Shown here: one piece after another, positions 7,492 through 15,997 of the stretch | Position numbering within the stretch: position 1 is the stretch's first letter | Layout of the letters: each line of letters opens with the position of its first letter | Source: Bacillota bacterium | GTDB lineage: Bacteria > Bacillota > Clostridia > Christensenellales > Aristaeellaceae | Direction of reading: 5' to 3' | Length of the DNA stretch: 64,000 bases | Assembly (NCBI GenBank): GCA_029548395.1 | Contig: JAKPNM010000053.1 | Span: 1-64,000 of the forward strand | The notes under the pieces: model-generated | Seen by the model: the letters and a program-made list of their open reading frames with translations, nothing else | The model's database searches: none | What the model was told of the DNA's origin: nothing | Translations under genes and position numbers: made by a program

Positions 7492-8232
7492 TCAGGCCTT
7501 GCCTTTCCAGGGGAAATGACCGTCCAGCCATCCTTCTTTTTGCCAGAACAGGTAATCGCTGGTAGCAGGCTGGTCCTTCTTTTGCAGCATTTTGTGAATT
7601 CCTTTTTGACCAAAAGCCATGGCCCGGTATAGCAGCTTTGCAAAAAGGCCTGGAGAAACATCCTGTTGTTTTGACATAATTTTGCGGATTGTTCTCTCGA
7701 TCTGCCGGTTCAGCTTTGCTTTTGCTTTCTGGTCCACCAGGTCGTAATCCGTCATGCCCAGGCGCGCTTTTATGTGATATATTCGCTTGATCCCCCAGAA
7801 ACGCAGGCTGTGTTTCAGGGGGATCAGGGTGCTGCGAAAGCCTGCTCCCACGGCTTGATTGATGATCAGGGCCTGTTTTCCCAGCATTTTGGGGCTGGGC
7901 TGATGCACGATCCACCGGCTGCCGAAATGATCCAGCAGAGCCTTTAACTGTCCGGGAATGCTGAATACATAGGTAGGGGTGATGAACACCACCAGGCAGG
8001 CCTCCTCCATGGCCTGCCAGATGGGCAGCGTGGCCTTCAGGTGCGGGCAGGCGCTCATGTCTTTAAAAAAACAGGCTTTGCATCCCAGGCAATACGTCGG
8101 CCCGTCCTTGGGGAGGATGAACTGCCTGATCCGCGCCCCGGGTATCAGGACGTTCAGTTGCGCTACAAAAGCTTCCCGGATATGCGCCGTGCAGCCCGGA
8201 TTGGATACAGCCGTAATCAGGCATATGTTCAT
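7492..8232 (-). CDS. iron-sulfur-flavoprotein-like NAD(P)H-dependent reductase
   Basis: A 246-residue flavodoxin-fold protein with the cysteine cluster CLGCKACFFKDMSAC (C-x2-C-x2-C-x7-C, about residues 48-62), the same spacing as in the protein at 5137-5673. TPTYVFSIPGQLKALLDHFGSRW is the flavin and dimer-contact region. A longer, basic C-terminal part (FAKLLYRAMAFGQKGIHKM) resembles the tail of multimeric flavodoxin WrbA-like/Isf proteins. A strong AGGAGGAG site lies before the start. It probably reduces an unidentified acceptor with FMN and possibly an iron-sulfur cluster; whether a cluster is bound needs biochemical data. Confidence 0.75.
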   Translation of the reverse strand: MNICLITAVSNPGCTAHIREAFVAQLNVLIPGARIRQFILPKDGPTYCLGCKACFFKDMSACPHLKATLPIWQAMEEACLVVFITPTYVFSIPGQLKALLDHFGSRWIVHQPSPKMLGKQALIINQAVGAGFRSTLIPLKHSLRFWGIKRIYHIKARLGMTDYDLVDQKAKAKLNRQIERTIRKIMSKQQDVSPGLFAKLLYRAMAFGQKGIHKMLQKKDQPATSDYLFWQKEGWLDGHFPWKGKA

Positions 8233-8295
8233 GACAAACTCCTCCTGTCAGGGGCGAAACAGATGATCCATGGCCTTTATTGCAGGCAGATGCTG

Positions 8296-9201
8296 CTATG
8301 AACTCTCCGGCGAAGCGCTTTTTTCTTTCATCGCCCGATTCCCCAGAATATAACTCCCCACACAGACCGCTGCCAGCACCCAAAACCCCCAGTTGCCAAA
8401 GATGCGCTGCCATGAATTTTGCATATCCAGCAACTCGGGAGGCCAAAAATGCGCGCTTTTGGACATCATCCATACGAAGCCTGTCGTTCCGATCAGGGAA
8501 AGAACGATGGTATATATCCCGTTTGCTTTTTCAGAGGTTATCTTTTTCATGTATTCCGGTATAAAAGTCATTAGCAGGTTGAACAGAATGTGATAGGCTG
8601 TACACAACAGCAGGCTGCCGCTGCTCACATACACCCAAGACCACAGAAAGCCGGTATGAAGCATACCCACTGCCACTGCGATCCGCCCGGTTTGAAGATG
8701 AAGCAAGGAAAACACTATAGCGGACATGCATAGGAAAAGCCCTGCCTGATCATTGCCCAGTATATCACCCAGCAGCTTTCTGCAAAGAAGCTCCTCCATC
8801 AAAGGAACCATGAGTATTAGCAAAACAGCATTAAGGCCTTGGCTTTTTTCTTTTTGTTGCTGCTCCCATGCCTGAGACGTGACCAGGCCCAACTTGATTT
8901 CAAGGATAGTAAACGGCACCATCAGCACAAAGGCAAAAAACTGCGCCATAAACACCACGATATAATCTGCCGTTCCAAAGCCCTGTGGAGAAACCTGGAA
9001 CACCGGCAGATCCTTAATGAACAGCAGCAGAAGCCCCAAACCGGGCAGATAAAGCAGGGCTGTGCTCACCAGGTATTTTTTATCTTTTGGCAGCCTGCCC
9101 TTTTCAAGAAGCGGCGAAACAATAAATCGATTGCACAGCCAATACAGGCTGAACATCGCGCCTACGCCAAGGGTATATCGTGTGATGGGTTCATGCCACA
9201 T
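8296..9201 (-). CDS. CPBP-family intramembrane glutamic protease
   Basis: A 301-residue protein of eight or so membrane helices carrying the CPBP (Abi/Rce1-like) signature: MEELLCRKLLGD (EExxxR, near residue 136), FSLLHLQTG with the second-motif histidine, and YHILFNLL (HxxxN). Bacterial members process or protect against small peptides, but this one's target is unknown. I start it at ATG 9201 because AAAGGAG lies 6-7 bases upstream; an in-frame ATG at 9261 lacks such a site. Upstream there is a perfect 11-bp-arm inverted repeat that could control it. Confidence 0.85.
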   Translation of the reverse strand: MWHEPITRYTLGVGAMFSLYWLCNRFIVSPLLEKGRLPKDKKYLVSTALLYLPGLGLLLLFIKDLPVFQVSPQGFGTADYIVVFMAQFFAFVLMVPFTILEIKLGLVTSQAWEQQQKEKSQGLNAVLLILMVPLMEELLCRKLLGDILGNDQAGLFLCMSAIVFSLLHLQTGRIAVAVGMLHTGFLWSWVYVSSGSLLLCTAYHILFNLLMTFIPEYMKKITSEKANGIYTIVLSLIGTTGFVWMMSKSAHFWPPELLDMQNSWQRIFGNWGFWVLAAVCVGSYILGNRAMKEKSASPESS

Positions 9202-9365
9202 ATACTTTCTCCTTTCTGACAGCAGGTGACGATGCTTTGGATTTTGCATTCTCTTTGTCATCAGGTGCCGGAAGGTCAGCCGCTTCCCCTCTTTGCCCTG
9301 TTTGATGGGCAGTGTCGTGTATATCCTGACCGGTCATTCGTGAACGGCTCTTCCGTACCCGGTGA

Positions 9366-9388
9366 ACAAGCTGTACGGTACAGCTTGT
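9366..9388. promoter_or_regulatory. perfect 11-bp-arm inverted repeat upstream of the CPBP gene
   Basis: The arm ACAAGCTGTAC is followed by a single G and its exact complement. There is no T-run on either strand, so it is not an intrinsic terminator. It lies in the 230-bp gap between the SPFH and CPBP genes, which otherwise shows no convincing gene. An operator or a processed RNA hairpin are both possible. Confidence 0.5.
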
Positions 9389-9431
9389 CAAAAACAGTCA
9401 GCGCGGCGATCTTCTTCCCGCCGGATCTTGT

Positions 9432-10451
9432 TTATTGCAGGCTTCCGCTGTTGACTACCGGTTGGGCGTCCCGGTTGCCGCACAGCACCACCAGAAGGTT
9501 GGAAACCATAGCGGCCTTGCGCTCCTCGTCCAGGGTGACAACTTTGTTTTTGGCAAGCTTTTCCAGCGCCATTTCCACCATGCCCACCGCTCCGTCGACA
9601 ATCAGCTTCCGGGCGTCCACAATGGCGCTTGCCTGCTGGCGCTGCAGCATGACAGCGGCAATCTCCGGCGCATAGGCCAGGTAGGTAATCCGGGCTTCCA
9701 GAATTTCAAGCCCGGCATCGTGTACCTTGCTTTGAATCTCATCCTTGATGCGCTGGGCTACCACCTCGCTGGAGCCGCGCAGGCTGCCCTCGTCCGGCTC
9801 GCCATCGCCTGTGGTATCCACATTGGGCGCCACATCATAAGGATAGATGCGCACAATGTTGCGCAAAGCGCTGTCACACTGCAGGGACAGATATTCCTTG
9901 TAATTGTCCACGTTGAAGACAGCCTTGGCAGTATCCACCACCCGCCAGATCACTGCAATGCCGATCTCCACCGGATTACCCAAGCAGTCGTTCACTTTCT
10001 GCCTGGCATTGTTCAGCGTCATGGCCTTGAGAGAAACCCGTTTGCCCAGGGATTCCACATCCACCTTGGCGCTGTCACTGGAGATGATGATGCCCGGCTT
10101 GCCTGTCTGCACATCGCCGCTTTGTCCCAGCTTGGTTTTGGCAGCGGGGTTCACAGCCACTGAAAAGGGATGAACAAAGTAAAAGCCTGCTTCCCGCAGC
10201 GTGCCGGTGTATTTGCCAAACAAAGTCATTACCAGGGCTTCGTTGGGCTTGAGCACTTTCAGGCCGATGAAAGGGATAAAGCCGACGATCATCCAAAGGG
10301 TGCCCAGCACCAGAGGAAGGGCGCCAATGTTCTTTTCCTTTTCCAGCAGGACGCCTCCCAGCACAACAAGCCCGATGGCCGCGAGGTACAGCACAACGGA
10401 CAAAAGCAGAACCGGCATGCCTGGTCTGGCTTTGAGCTCTTGTTCCTTCAT
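9432..10451 (-). CDS. SPFH/band-7 domain membrane protein
   Basis: A 339-residue protein with two N-terminal membrane helices (about residues 12-35 and 42-65) and then a band-7/SPFH domain: LKPNEALVMTLFGKYTGTLREAGFYFVHP, EIGIAVIWRVVDTAKAVFNVDNY and the C-terminal helix region DAGLEILEARITYLAYAPEIAAVMLQRQQA. Proteins of this type build oligomeric scaffolds in bacterial membranes and often guard proteases or organise lipid domains. A short acidic insert, DTTGDGEPDEGS, sits inside the domain. The start is supported by AGGAGG 9 bases upstream. It is next to a CPBP protease gene, which may be a functional partner (inference). Confidence 0.88.
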   Translation of the reverse strand: MKEQELKARPGMPVLLLSVVLYLAAIGLVVLGGVLLEKEKNIGALPLVLGTLWMIVGFIPFIGLKVLKPNEALVMTLFGKYTGTLREAGFYFVHPFSVAVNPAAKTKLGQSGDVQTGKPGIIISSDSAKVDVESLGKRVSLKAMTLNNARQKVNDCLGNPVEIGIAVIWRVVDTAKAVFNVDNYKEYLSLQCDSALRNIVRIYPYDVAPNVDTTGDGEPDEGSLRGSSEVVAQRIKDEIQSKVHDAGLEILEARITYLAYAPEIAAVMLQRQQASAIVDARKLIVDGAVGMVEMALEKLAKNKVVTLDEERKAAMVSNLLVVLCGNRDAQPVVNSGSLQ

Positions 10452-10521
10452 ACGACAGGCCTCCTTCTTTTGTTTTTCCTTTGGTCCCTAATAAATAGAT
10501 ACCGAATTTAAATAGCGTTTA

Positions 10522-10549
10522 AGTATAAACCATGTAAAGTTCTGATAAA
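10522..10549 (-). promoter_or_regulatory. promoter candidate of the SPFH gene
   Basis: In the AT-rich 204-bp gap before the SPFH gene, the minus strand shows TTTATC (10544-10549), a 16-bp spacer and TATACT (10522-10527). The rest of the gap is AT-rich and holds no gene that I can support. Confidence 0.5.
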
Positions 10550-10655
10550 ATTTATGTTATTTTTGGAGAAATCGAATGAATCCGGGCAAGCTTATTATTT
10601 ATAATAAACGATTTTTATGGGGGATTCTCATTGATGCATCCATGGAGAACAGCTG

Positions 10656-11843
10656 TCAACTTAGACTTAAAAGCCATTCAGTGTCAAATTCCGCGACTGA
10701 GATCCCGTTTTCGTAAGGATCCTGATCGTTGCCATTTTCGTATAGCAAGTAAAAGCGGCCATCCTTTTCATTATACGCAAGACTCGAATAGCCGGCGGCT
10801 GCCGCGTGGACAGTCTTCAGACCGGCCCATGTCATCCCTTCATCAAAGCTGTAGCAGATGGTCATGTTCCTGCGGTTCTCCGCACGCGGATTGGCAAAGA
10901 GCGTCAGGGAGGTGCAGCCCTTGGGGAGTGCCGTTCCCGCCGGCAGCCTGTCCTTATCCACTCGCAGGAAGGAAGCGTTGCAGCCAATATTCTTTTCTTC
11001 AATCAGGAAATCATCCGCTGTAAATTCACCGAAGGTTTCTCCGCCATCGCGGCTGACAGCCAGATAGCGCTTCTGGTCAAAAAAATAGGCACGGGAATTA
11101 TACAGGATCGTCCCGTCCGACCGTTCGATCAGTGTCCCCTCGCCAGTGCCGATCTGTACTGGTCCGCCGCATTTCCATGTCTGTCCGTGGTCATCGCTGT
11201 AGAGCGTATTGTTATAGGAATAATCCTTCAATTGATCGAAACTGGTATATTTCCCGATCGCATATCTGGAGGGACAAAGCAGCCTGCCGGCATGCGGGCC
11301 GCGGATCAGCTGGATTCCGGCGGAGGAACCATGTGTGCCGGAAACAGTCGTTTCGCGTTTTCCGGTATTCCTGTTAATGTATTCCAAGGGCTTGCCGGCG
11401 AAGGGGCGCTCGGTCCACGTCGCGCCGTTGTCTTTGGTTTCAAGGATAAACCTGCCCGGTTTGATCCCGTCCCGTTTGATGATTCGCCGGCGCTCCTCCT
11501 CCTTTTGCCGCCTTTCTTCTTCAGAATAATCCCCGAATTCATTTTCGCTTACACAGGATCGACTGAAAAAGCACATGAACGTATCGGTCATCTGGTCATA
11601 GACAACGCTTCCGATCACGAAAAACCAGCCTGGAATGCCTCTGGCGACTTTGCTCCCGGACCATTCCCGGCCAGGCGCTTTGACAGCATAAGCCAGATTA
11701 CATTCTTCACAGTCATCCCGTACCGTATCCAGCCGCTCATTACAGAAAGCGATAGCATAGCCATCCTTTGTGACGCCGATACTCGGAATGCGGAAATGGG
11801 AACGGCCGCCTGTTTTGAATACCTGTGTTTCTTGAAAAAACAT
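10656..11843 (-). CDS. sialidase-family (BNR/Asp-box) glycoside hydrolase, no signal peptide
   Basis: A 395-residue six-bladed-propeller sialidase-like protein. The FRIPS motif, with the first arginine of the catalytic triad, is at about residues 17-21. Four Asp boxes (S/T-x-D-x-G-x-T-W/F) are near residues 134 (TKDNGATW), 214 (SDDHGQTW), 261 (SRDGGETF) and 330 (SFDEGMTW). These are the family's hallmarks. No signal peptide or anchor is visible, which is unusual for a host-glycan sialidase and may mean an intracellular role on imported sialosides. I start at ATG 11843; an upstream extension to 11945 reads through promoter-like AT-rich DNA. No other sialic-acid genes are nearby. Confidence 0.82.
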   Translation of the reverse strand: MFFQETQVFKTGGRSHFRIPSIGVTKDGYAIAFCNERLDTVRDDCEECNLAYAVKAPGREWSGSKVARGIPGWFFVIGSVVYDQMTDTFMCFFSRSCVSENEFGDYSEEERRQKEEERRRIIKRDGIKPGRFILETKDNGATWTERPFAGKPLEYINRNTGKRETTVSGTHGSSAGIQLIRGPHAGRLLCPSRYAIGKYTSFDQLKDYSYNNTLYSDDHGQTWKCGGPVQIGTGEGTLIERSDGTILYNSRAYFFDQKRYLAVSRDGGETFGEFTADDFLIEEKNIGCNASFLRVDKDRLPAGTALPKGCTSLTLFANPRAENRRNMTICYSFDEGMTWAGLKTVHAAAAGYSSLAYNEKDGRFYLLYENGNDQDPYENGISVAEFDTEWLLSLS

Positions 11844-12011
11844 ATCATTTCCATTTCTACAATTATTTGCCCGACTAATCCTCATATCTTGACAGAGCCG
11901 GTCAGGACGTCTTTGGCGAAGCGCTTCTGGCGACCGGATATACAAGCAGAAACGGCAATTCCGGTGCCTTTCAGCAGCCTTTCAGCACTTGCCTTTCAGC
12001 CTGGCCTGTGC

Positions 12012-12041
12012 TTGCAATTTTTCCACGCTTTGTGCTATACT
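12012..12041 (+). promoter_or_regulatory. rpsB operon promoter
   Basis: TTGCAA (12012-12017), an 18-bp spacer and TATACT (12036-12041) precede the ribosomal operon. Confidence 0.65.
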
Positions 12042-12067
12042 GTCAAGGCATTACACACGCGGGGTGA

Positions 12068-12099
12068 CTGTGCGCTTGTGCCTAATGGCGGCCGCACAG
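12068..12099 (+). promoter_or_regulatory. leader hairpin of rpsB
   Basis: The 7-bp arms CTGTGCG (12068-12074) and CGCACAG (12093-12099) can pair in the rpsB leader, 39 bases before the start codon. Autoregulatory leaders are known for S2 operons in other bacteria; this one is a candidate only. Confidence 0.35.
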
Positions 12100-12137
12100 G
12101 ATGAAGCCCGCGGAGGCAACAACAAGGAGGAAGACCC

Positions 12138-12881
12138 ATGGCTATCATTTCTATGAAGAGCCTGCTGGAAGCAGGCGTCCACTTCGGACATCAGACCCGC
12201 CGGTGGAATCCCAAAATGGCGCCCTATATCTTCACGGAGCGCAACGGCATCTACATCATTGACCTGCAAAAGACCGTGCGCAAGATTGAAGAAGCCTATA
12301 TGTTCGTGCGCAACCTGTCCATGGAAGGCAAGAGCCTTTTGTTTGTCGGCACCAAGAAGCAGGCTCAGGAATCCATCGAGCAGGAAGCCAAGCGCTGCAA
12401 CATGTTTTATGTCAACCGACGCTGGCTGGGCGGCATGCTGACCAACTACCGCACCATACGTTCGCGCGTTGATCGTCTCAACGAGATTGATAAAATGGAA
12501 GCCACCGGCCAGTTTGAGCTGTTGCCCAAAAAGGAAGTGGCAAAACTGACCCACGAACGTGAAAAGCTTAACAACAACCTGGGCGGCATCCGTAGCATGA
12601 AAGGTTTGCCGGGCGCACTGTTTGTTGTGGATCCGCAGATGGAAGCCATTGCGGTCGCTGAGGCGCGCACGCTGGGCATTCCGGTTGTCGCCATTGTGGA
12701 CACCAACTGCGATCCGGATCTGGTTGACTATGTCATCCCCGGAAATGATGATGCCATCCGCGCCGTCAAGCTGATTTCCAGCAAAATGGCTGACGCTGTT
12801 CTGGAAGGCAAGCAGGGCGCTCAGGCGGAGAGTGATGCCGATGAAACTGGTGAGGATGACAGTGCGGAGATGGGCAACTGA
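12138..12881 (+). CDS. rpsB: 30S ribosomal protein S2
   Basis: A 247-residue S2 protein. The start ([30 protein letters not shown] in abbreviated form: [11 protein letters not shown] then RRWNPKM) and the [15 protein letters not shown] and [19 protein letters not shown] blocks are unmistakable. The length is normal; the acidic C-terminal tail ([16 protein letters not shown]) is of a kind seen in many Firmicutes. S2 is among the last proteins added to the small subunit. AAGGAGG sits just upstream. It leads the rpsB-tsf-pyrH operon. Confidence 0.98.
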   Translation: MAIISMKSLLEAGVHFGHQTRRWNPKMAPYIFTERNGIYIIDLQKTVRKIEEAYMFVRNLSMEGKSLLFVGTKKQAQESIEQEAKRCNMFYVNRRWLGGMLTNYRTIRSRVDRLNEIDKMEATGQFELLPKKEVAKLTHEREKLNNNLGGIRSMKGLPGALFVVDPQMEAIAVAEARTLGIPVVAIVDTNCDPDLVDYVIPGNDDAIRAVKLISSKMADAVLEGKQGAQAESDADETGEDDSAEMGN

Positions 12882-12914
12882 TTGCCGCTGCGCTGAAGAA
12901 TAAGGAGATTGACA

Positions 12915-13568
12915 ATGGAAATTACTGCTGCAATGGTAAAGGAACTGCGTGAGCGCACGCAGGCGGGCATGATGGACTGTAAGAATGCGCTGATTGAGTG
13001 CAAGGGCAATATGGACAAGGCCATCGAGTATCTCCGTGAGAAAGGGCTGGCCGCCAACGCCAAGAAGGCGGGCCGCATCGCCGCTGAAGGCCTGGTGGAC
13101 AGCTATATCCACATGGGCGGCAAGATTGGCGTGCTGCTGGAAGTCAACTGCGAGACCGACTTCGTCGCCAAAACCGACGCTTTCAAGGATTTGTGCCATG
13201 ATCTGACCCTGCAGATCGCGGCCAGCAATCCGCTGTACATCAGCAAGGCGGACGTCCCGGCAGAGGACCTCGAAAAAGAGCGGGAGATTCTGCGCGCGCA
13301 GGCCCTCAATGAAGGGAAGCCTGAAAAAATCGTTGAGCGCATGGTGGAAGGCCGGATAGAAAAATACTATAAGGAAGTCTGCCTGCTGGAGCAGCCTTTT
13401 GTGAAGAACCCCGATATTACAGTGCAAGCCCTGGTCAATGAGACTGCGCTGGCCAGCGGTGAGAAGATCTCCGTGCGCCGCTTCACCCGTTATGAGCGCG
13501 GCGAAGGCATCGAGAAGAAAGTCAGCGACCTGGCCGGTGAAATCGAAGCGATGACCGGCAAGGCCTGA
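12915..13568 (+). CDS. tsf: translation elongation factor Ts
   Basis: A 217-residue EF-Ts, the nucleotide exchange factor of EF-Tu. The N-terminal UBA-like domain has [27 protein letters not shown], and the core contains the [12 protein letters not shown] block that contacts EF-Tu. I start at ATG 12915 with AAGGAG 7 bases upstream; an in-frame TTG two codons earlier lies closer to that site. The length is like the short EF-Ts of Firmicutes and Thermus, shorter than that of E. coli. It is followed by a strong hairpin before pyrH. Confidence 0.97.
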   Translation: MEITAAMVKELRERTQAGMMDCKNALIECKGNMDKAIEYLREKGLAANAKKAGRIAAEGLVDSYIHMGGKIGVLLEVNCETDFVAKTDAFKDLCHDLTLQIAASNPLYISKADVPAEDLEKEREILRAQALNEGKPEKIVERMVEGRIEKYYKEVCLLEQPFVKNPDITVQALVNETALASGEKISVRRFTRYERGEGIEKKVSDLAGEIEAMTGKA

Positions 13569-13594
13569 GCTATCGTCAGGATGATTATTCAATG

Positions 13595-13620
13595 GGGCGG
13601 CGCATTGCGCCGCCCTGTTT
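13595..13620 (+). terminator. hairpin between tsf and pyrH (attenuator candidate)
   Basis: A 9-bp perfect GC stem (GGGCGGCGC / GCGCCGCCC, 13595-13615) with a 3-base loop is followed by TGTTTC. The T-run is weak, so partial termination or an RNA-processing site is more likely than full termination. Confidence 0.6.
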
Positions 13621-13642
13621 CAAAAAATACAGGAGGCTTGCC

Positions 13643-14350
13643 ATGATGTATAAGCGAATCCTGCTCAAGCTCTCCGGGGAAGCCCTGGGGGAGAAGGGGT
13701 GGTTGTTTGACCATGAAAAAATCCTGGAAGTGGCCGGCATTCTCAAGGAAATCAGGGACGGCGGCACCCAGGTCGGCGTGGTGATTGGCGCCGGCAACCT
13801 ATGGCGCGGGCGCCATGGCCTGTCCTCCGGCATGGATGCGGTGCGCGCGGACATGATGGGCATGCTGGGCACAGTGATGAACTGTGTCATGATGCAGGAT
13901 GCCATGGCGCAGCACGGCTGTCCGTCAAAGGTGTTCTCCGCCCTGTACATGCCGGATGTGTGCGATAAATACCGCCGCGATCTGGCGGATGAGGCGCTTG
14001 AGCGCGATGGCGTGGCTTTTTTCGGCGGCGGGCTGGGCAATCCCTTTTTTACCACAGATACCGCCGTGGTGCTGCGCGCGGTAGAGCTGGGGGCCGATGC
14101 GCTGTTGTTGGCCAAGAACATTGATGGCGTCTACACGGCCGACCCCAACAAAGATGAAACAGCCGAGCTGATCCCGGTCATTACCTACCGAGAAGCCTAT
14201 CAAAGGGGGCTGAAGGTCATGGATTTGGCGGCCTTTACGATCTGTGCGGATCAGGGTCTGCCCGTGGTAAGGGTCTTTGGCCTGGATGACCCGCGCAATA
14301 TCCTGCGGGTGATTGCCGGGGAAAACCTGGGCACCATTTTGCACCCCTGA
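13643..14350 (+). CDS. pyrH: UMP kinase
   Basis: A 235-residue bacterial UMP kinase of the amino-acid-kinase fold, converting UMP to UDP in pyrimidine synthesis. Visible motifs: KRILLKLSGEALGE at the N-terminus, VVIGAGNLWRGR (UMP and ATP contacts), DMMGMLGTVMN, and KNIDGVYTADPNKD near the C-terminus. AGGAGG lies 6 bases before ATG 13643; the second ATG at 13646 is also possible. It lies in the usual place after tsf, but the next gene is not frr. Confidence 0.97.
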   Translation: MMYKRILLKLSGEALGEKGWLFDHEKILEVAGILKEIRDGGTQVGVVIGAGNLWRGRHGLSSGMDAVRADMMGMLGTVMNCVMMQDAMAQHGCPSKVFSALYMPDVCDKYRRDLADEALERDGVAFFGGGLGNPFFTTDTAVVLRAVELGADALLLAKNIDGVYTADPNKDETAELIPVITYREAYQRGLKVMDLAAFTICADQGLPVVRVFGLDDPRNILRVIAGENLGTILHP

Positions 14351-14363
14351 GGATACCTCAGCT

Positions 14364-14891
14364 ATGAAAAAACTGCGGCGCTTCGTCTGGTTCATTGCCA
14401 AGCGGCTGATGCTGATCACCGTGATCCTGGGGTTGATGACGATTGCTTTTTACTTTTCGATGAATGCTGCCAACATTTTTGTCATTCTCAAGGATGGCAT
14501 GGCGCAGCGGGCCTTGACGGTGATGATGGATCTGGATGGCACGGAGCTGCCCAAGTATTTTTCCACTGCTTATTTGCCTGTGGACAAACGGCTGGCGACC
14601 ATGCGCGATGGCACCAATCCCTATGAGCCTTATCAGATCACAGGCATTGACCATCGTTTGCGCATGGAATGGGTATGGGCCTGGCCCTGGGAGGATACCG
14701 CCCGCGCCACCATCATTGAGCAGGTGCCGGGCATAGACGGACGCATCAAGGCCTCCTGGCGCGAGCGCGTCCCAAAGGAGCAGTGGTCGCCGCCGCGCTG
14801 GCCGTCCGCGCGCTATGATGTCATTTTAATCCGGGAGAACGGACGGTGGTTTATCCGCGAACTGCGCAATGAGCGTGCCTACACGCCCTGA
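14364..14891 (+). CDS. single-span membrane protein of unknown function
   Basis: A 175-residue protein with a basic N-terminus and one membrane helix (about residues 12-32). An outside domain of about 140 residues follows, containing LDGTELPKYFSTAYL and a tryptophan-rich stretch (MEWVWAWPWEDTARATI). It also has GRWFIRELRNE, which resembles the end of small NTF2-like or lumazine-binding-like folds, but I cannot name a family. It begins 13 bases after pyrH, where frr would normally be, and the URO-D-like gene follows closely, so it is probably co-transcribed. Confidence 0.6.
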   Translation: MKKLRRFVWFIAKRLMLITVILGLMTIAFYFSMNAANIFVILKDGMAQRALTVMMDLDGTELPKYFSTAYLPVDKRLATMRDGTNPYEPYQITGIDHRLRMEWVWAWPWEDTARATIIEQVPGIDGRIKASWRERVPKEQWSPPRWPSARYDVILIRENGRWFIRELRNERAYTP

Positions 14892-14946
14892 GATAAATGT
14901 GTGCAGGATGACATACCCTGTTGCCCAAGCTGTTGAGGAAGCGTTG

Positions 14947-15990
14947 ATGAAACGGAACATGCGTGAATGGAAAGAAGCCCTTATTGCATCGCCAGTCAAG
15001 CAGGCGATGCCTATTTTATCCTTTCCGGGCGCAGGGTTACTGGGGGTCAGGGTGGAACAGTTGGTACGCGATGCCCGTTTGCAGGCGCAGGCGATGCACC
15101 TGGTGGCGCAGCGCACGCCTTCCTGCGCTGCGGTCAGCATGATGGACCTGTCGGTGGAGGCTGAAGCTTTCGGCAGCGCTGTCCATTTTGGGCCGGGTGA
15201 GGTGCCTGCCGTCAAGAATGCCATTGTGCGCCCGCACAGCGCAGACAGCCTGGCAAGACCGGATGTGGGCGCCGGGCGGACCGGGCAGTATGTCGAGGCG
15301 ATTGCCCGGGCCTGCGAATTGATCATTGACCGCCCGGTTTTTTCGGGCGTGATTGGCCCTTATTCACTTGCCGGGCGGCTGATGGGCGTCAGCGACATTA
15401 TGATGGATTGTTTTGATGAACCGCAGGCTGTTCATCTGGTGCTGGGCAAGGCGACTGATTTTCTTGTGGACTACCTGTGCGCCTTGCGCGATGCGGGCGC
15501 CAATGGCGCGGTCATTGCGGAGCCTCTGGCCGGTCTGCTGTCCCCGGCGTTGGCTGAAGAGTTTTCCGCGCCTTATGTGGCGCGCATCGTGACAGCGCTG
15601 CGCGCGGAGGATTTTTTGGTCATCTACCACAACTGCGGAAACAACACGCCCCGGATGATGGACAGCATCCTCTTCACCGGCTGTGATGGCTACCATTTCG
15701 GTGATGCGGTGAATCTGGCGGAACTGGTGCCCCAGGTGCCGGCGGATGCGCTGGTCATGGGCAACATCAGCCCTTCCGCGCAGTTTCTGGGGGGCACGCC
15801 GCACAGCATACGGGAAGCCACGCTGGCCTTGATGCGCGCATGCAGCCCCGGCCATCCCAATTTCATTGTGTCATCCGGCTGTGACATTCCGCCCGGGGTG
15901 CCCTGGGAAAACATTGATGCCTTTTATGAGGCGGTGACAGCATATTATGCCGGTATGCAATCTTTTTCCTCAAGGGAAGATACGCATTGA
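14947..15990 (+). CDS. uroporphyrinogen-decarboxylase-fold (MtaA/MtbA-type) protein
   Basis: A 347-residue TIM-barrel protein of the URO-D superfamily, in the methyltransferase-like branch. Its landmarks are MPILSFPGAGLLG, IGPYSLAGRLMG, HNCGNNTPRM (His and Cys of the zinc site) and SSGCDIPPGVPWENIDAF (second Cys). Enzymes of this branch transfer methyl groups between corrinoid proteins and thiols such as coenzyme M; true heme decarboxylases lack this His/Cys/Cys set. No corrinoid protein or reactivator is encoded nearby, so the acceptor is unknown. I start at ATG 14947 because GAGGAA is 6 bases upstream; in-frame ATGs at 14908 and 14869 overlap the previous gene more. Confidence 0.8.
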   Translation: MKRNMREWKEALIASPVKQAMPILSFPGAGLLGVRVEQLVRDARLQAQAMHLVAQRTPSCAAVSMMDLSVEAEAFGSAVHFGPGEVPAVKNAIVRPHSADSLARPDVGAGRTGQYVEAIARACELIIDRPVFSGVIGPYSLAGRLMGVSDIMMDCFDEPQAVHLVLGKATDFLVDYLCALRDAGANGAVIAEPLAGLLSPALAEEFSAPYVARIVTALRAEDFLVIYHNCGNNTPRMMDSILFTGCDGYHFGDAVNLAELVPQVPADALVMGNISPSAQFLGGTPHSIREATLALMRACSPGHPNFIVSSGCDIPPGVPWENIDAFYEAVTAYYAGMQSFSSREDTH

Positions 15991-15997
15991 AAAATCC

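Noticed and set aside
9191-9391. 66-codon minus-strand frame in the gap before the CPBP gene
   Set aside because: Low-complexity, no motif, and it runs into the CPBP start in another frame.
10806-12104. 432-codon open frame on the plus strand opposite the sialidase gene
   Set aside because: It is antisense to a gene with four Asp boxes and has no recognisable motif or ribosome-binding site.
12051-13592. 513-codon open frame on the minus strand opposite rpsB and tsf
   Set aside because: It lies fully antisense to two unmistakable conserved genes, and its translation shows no family features. Long antisense frames are expected at this codon usage.
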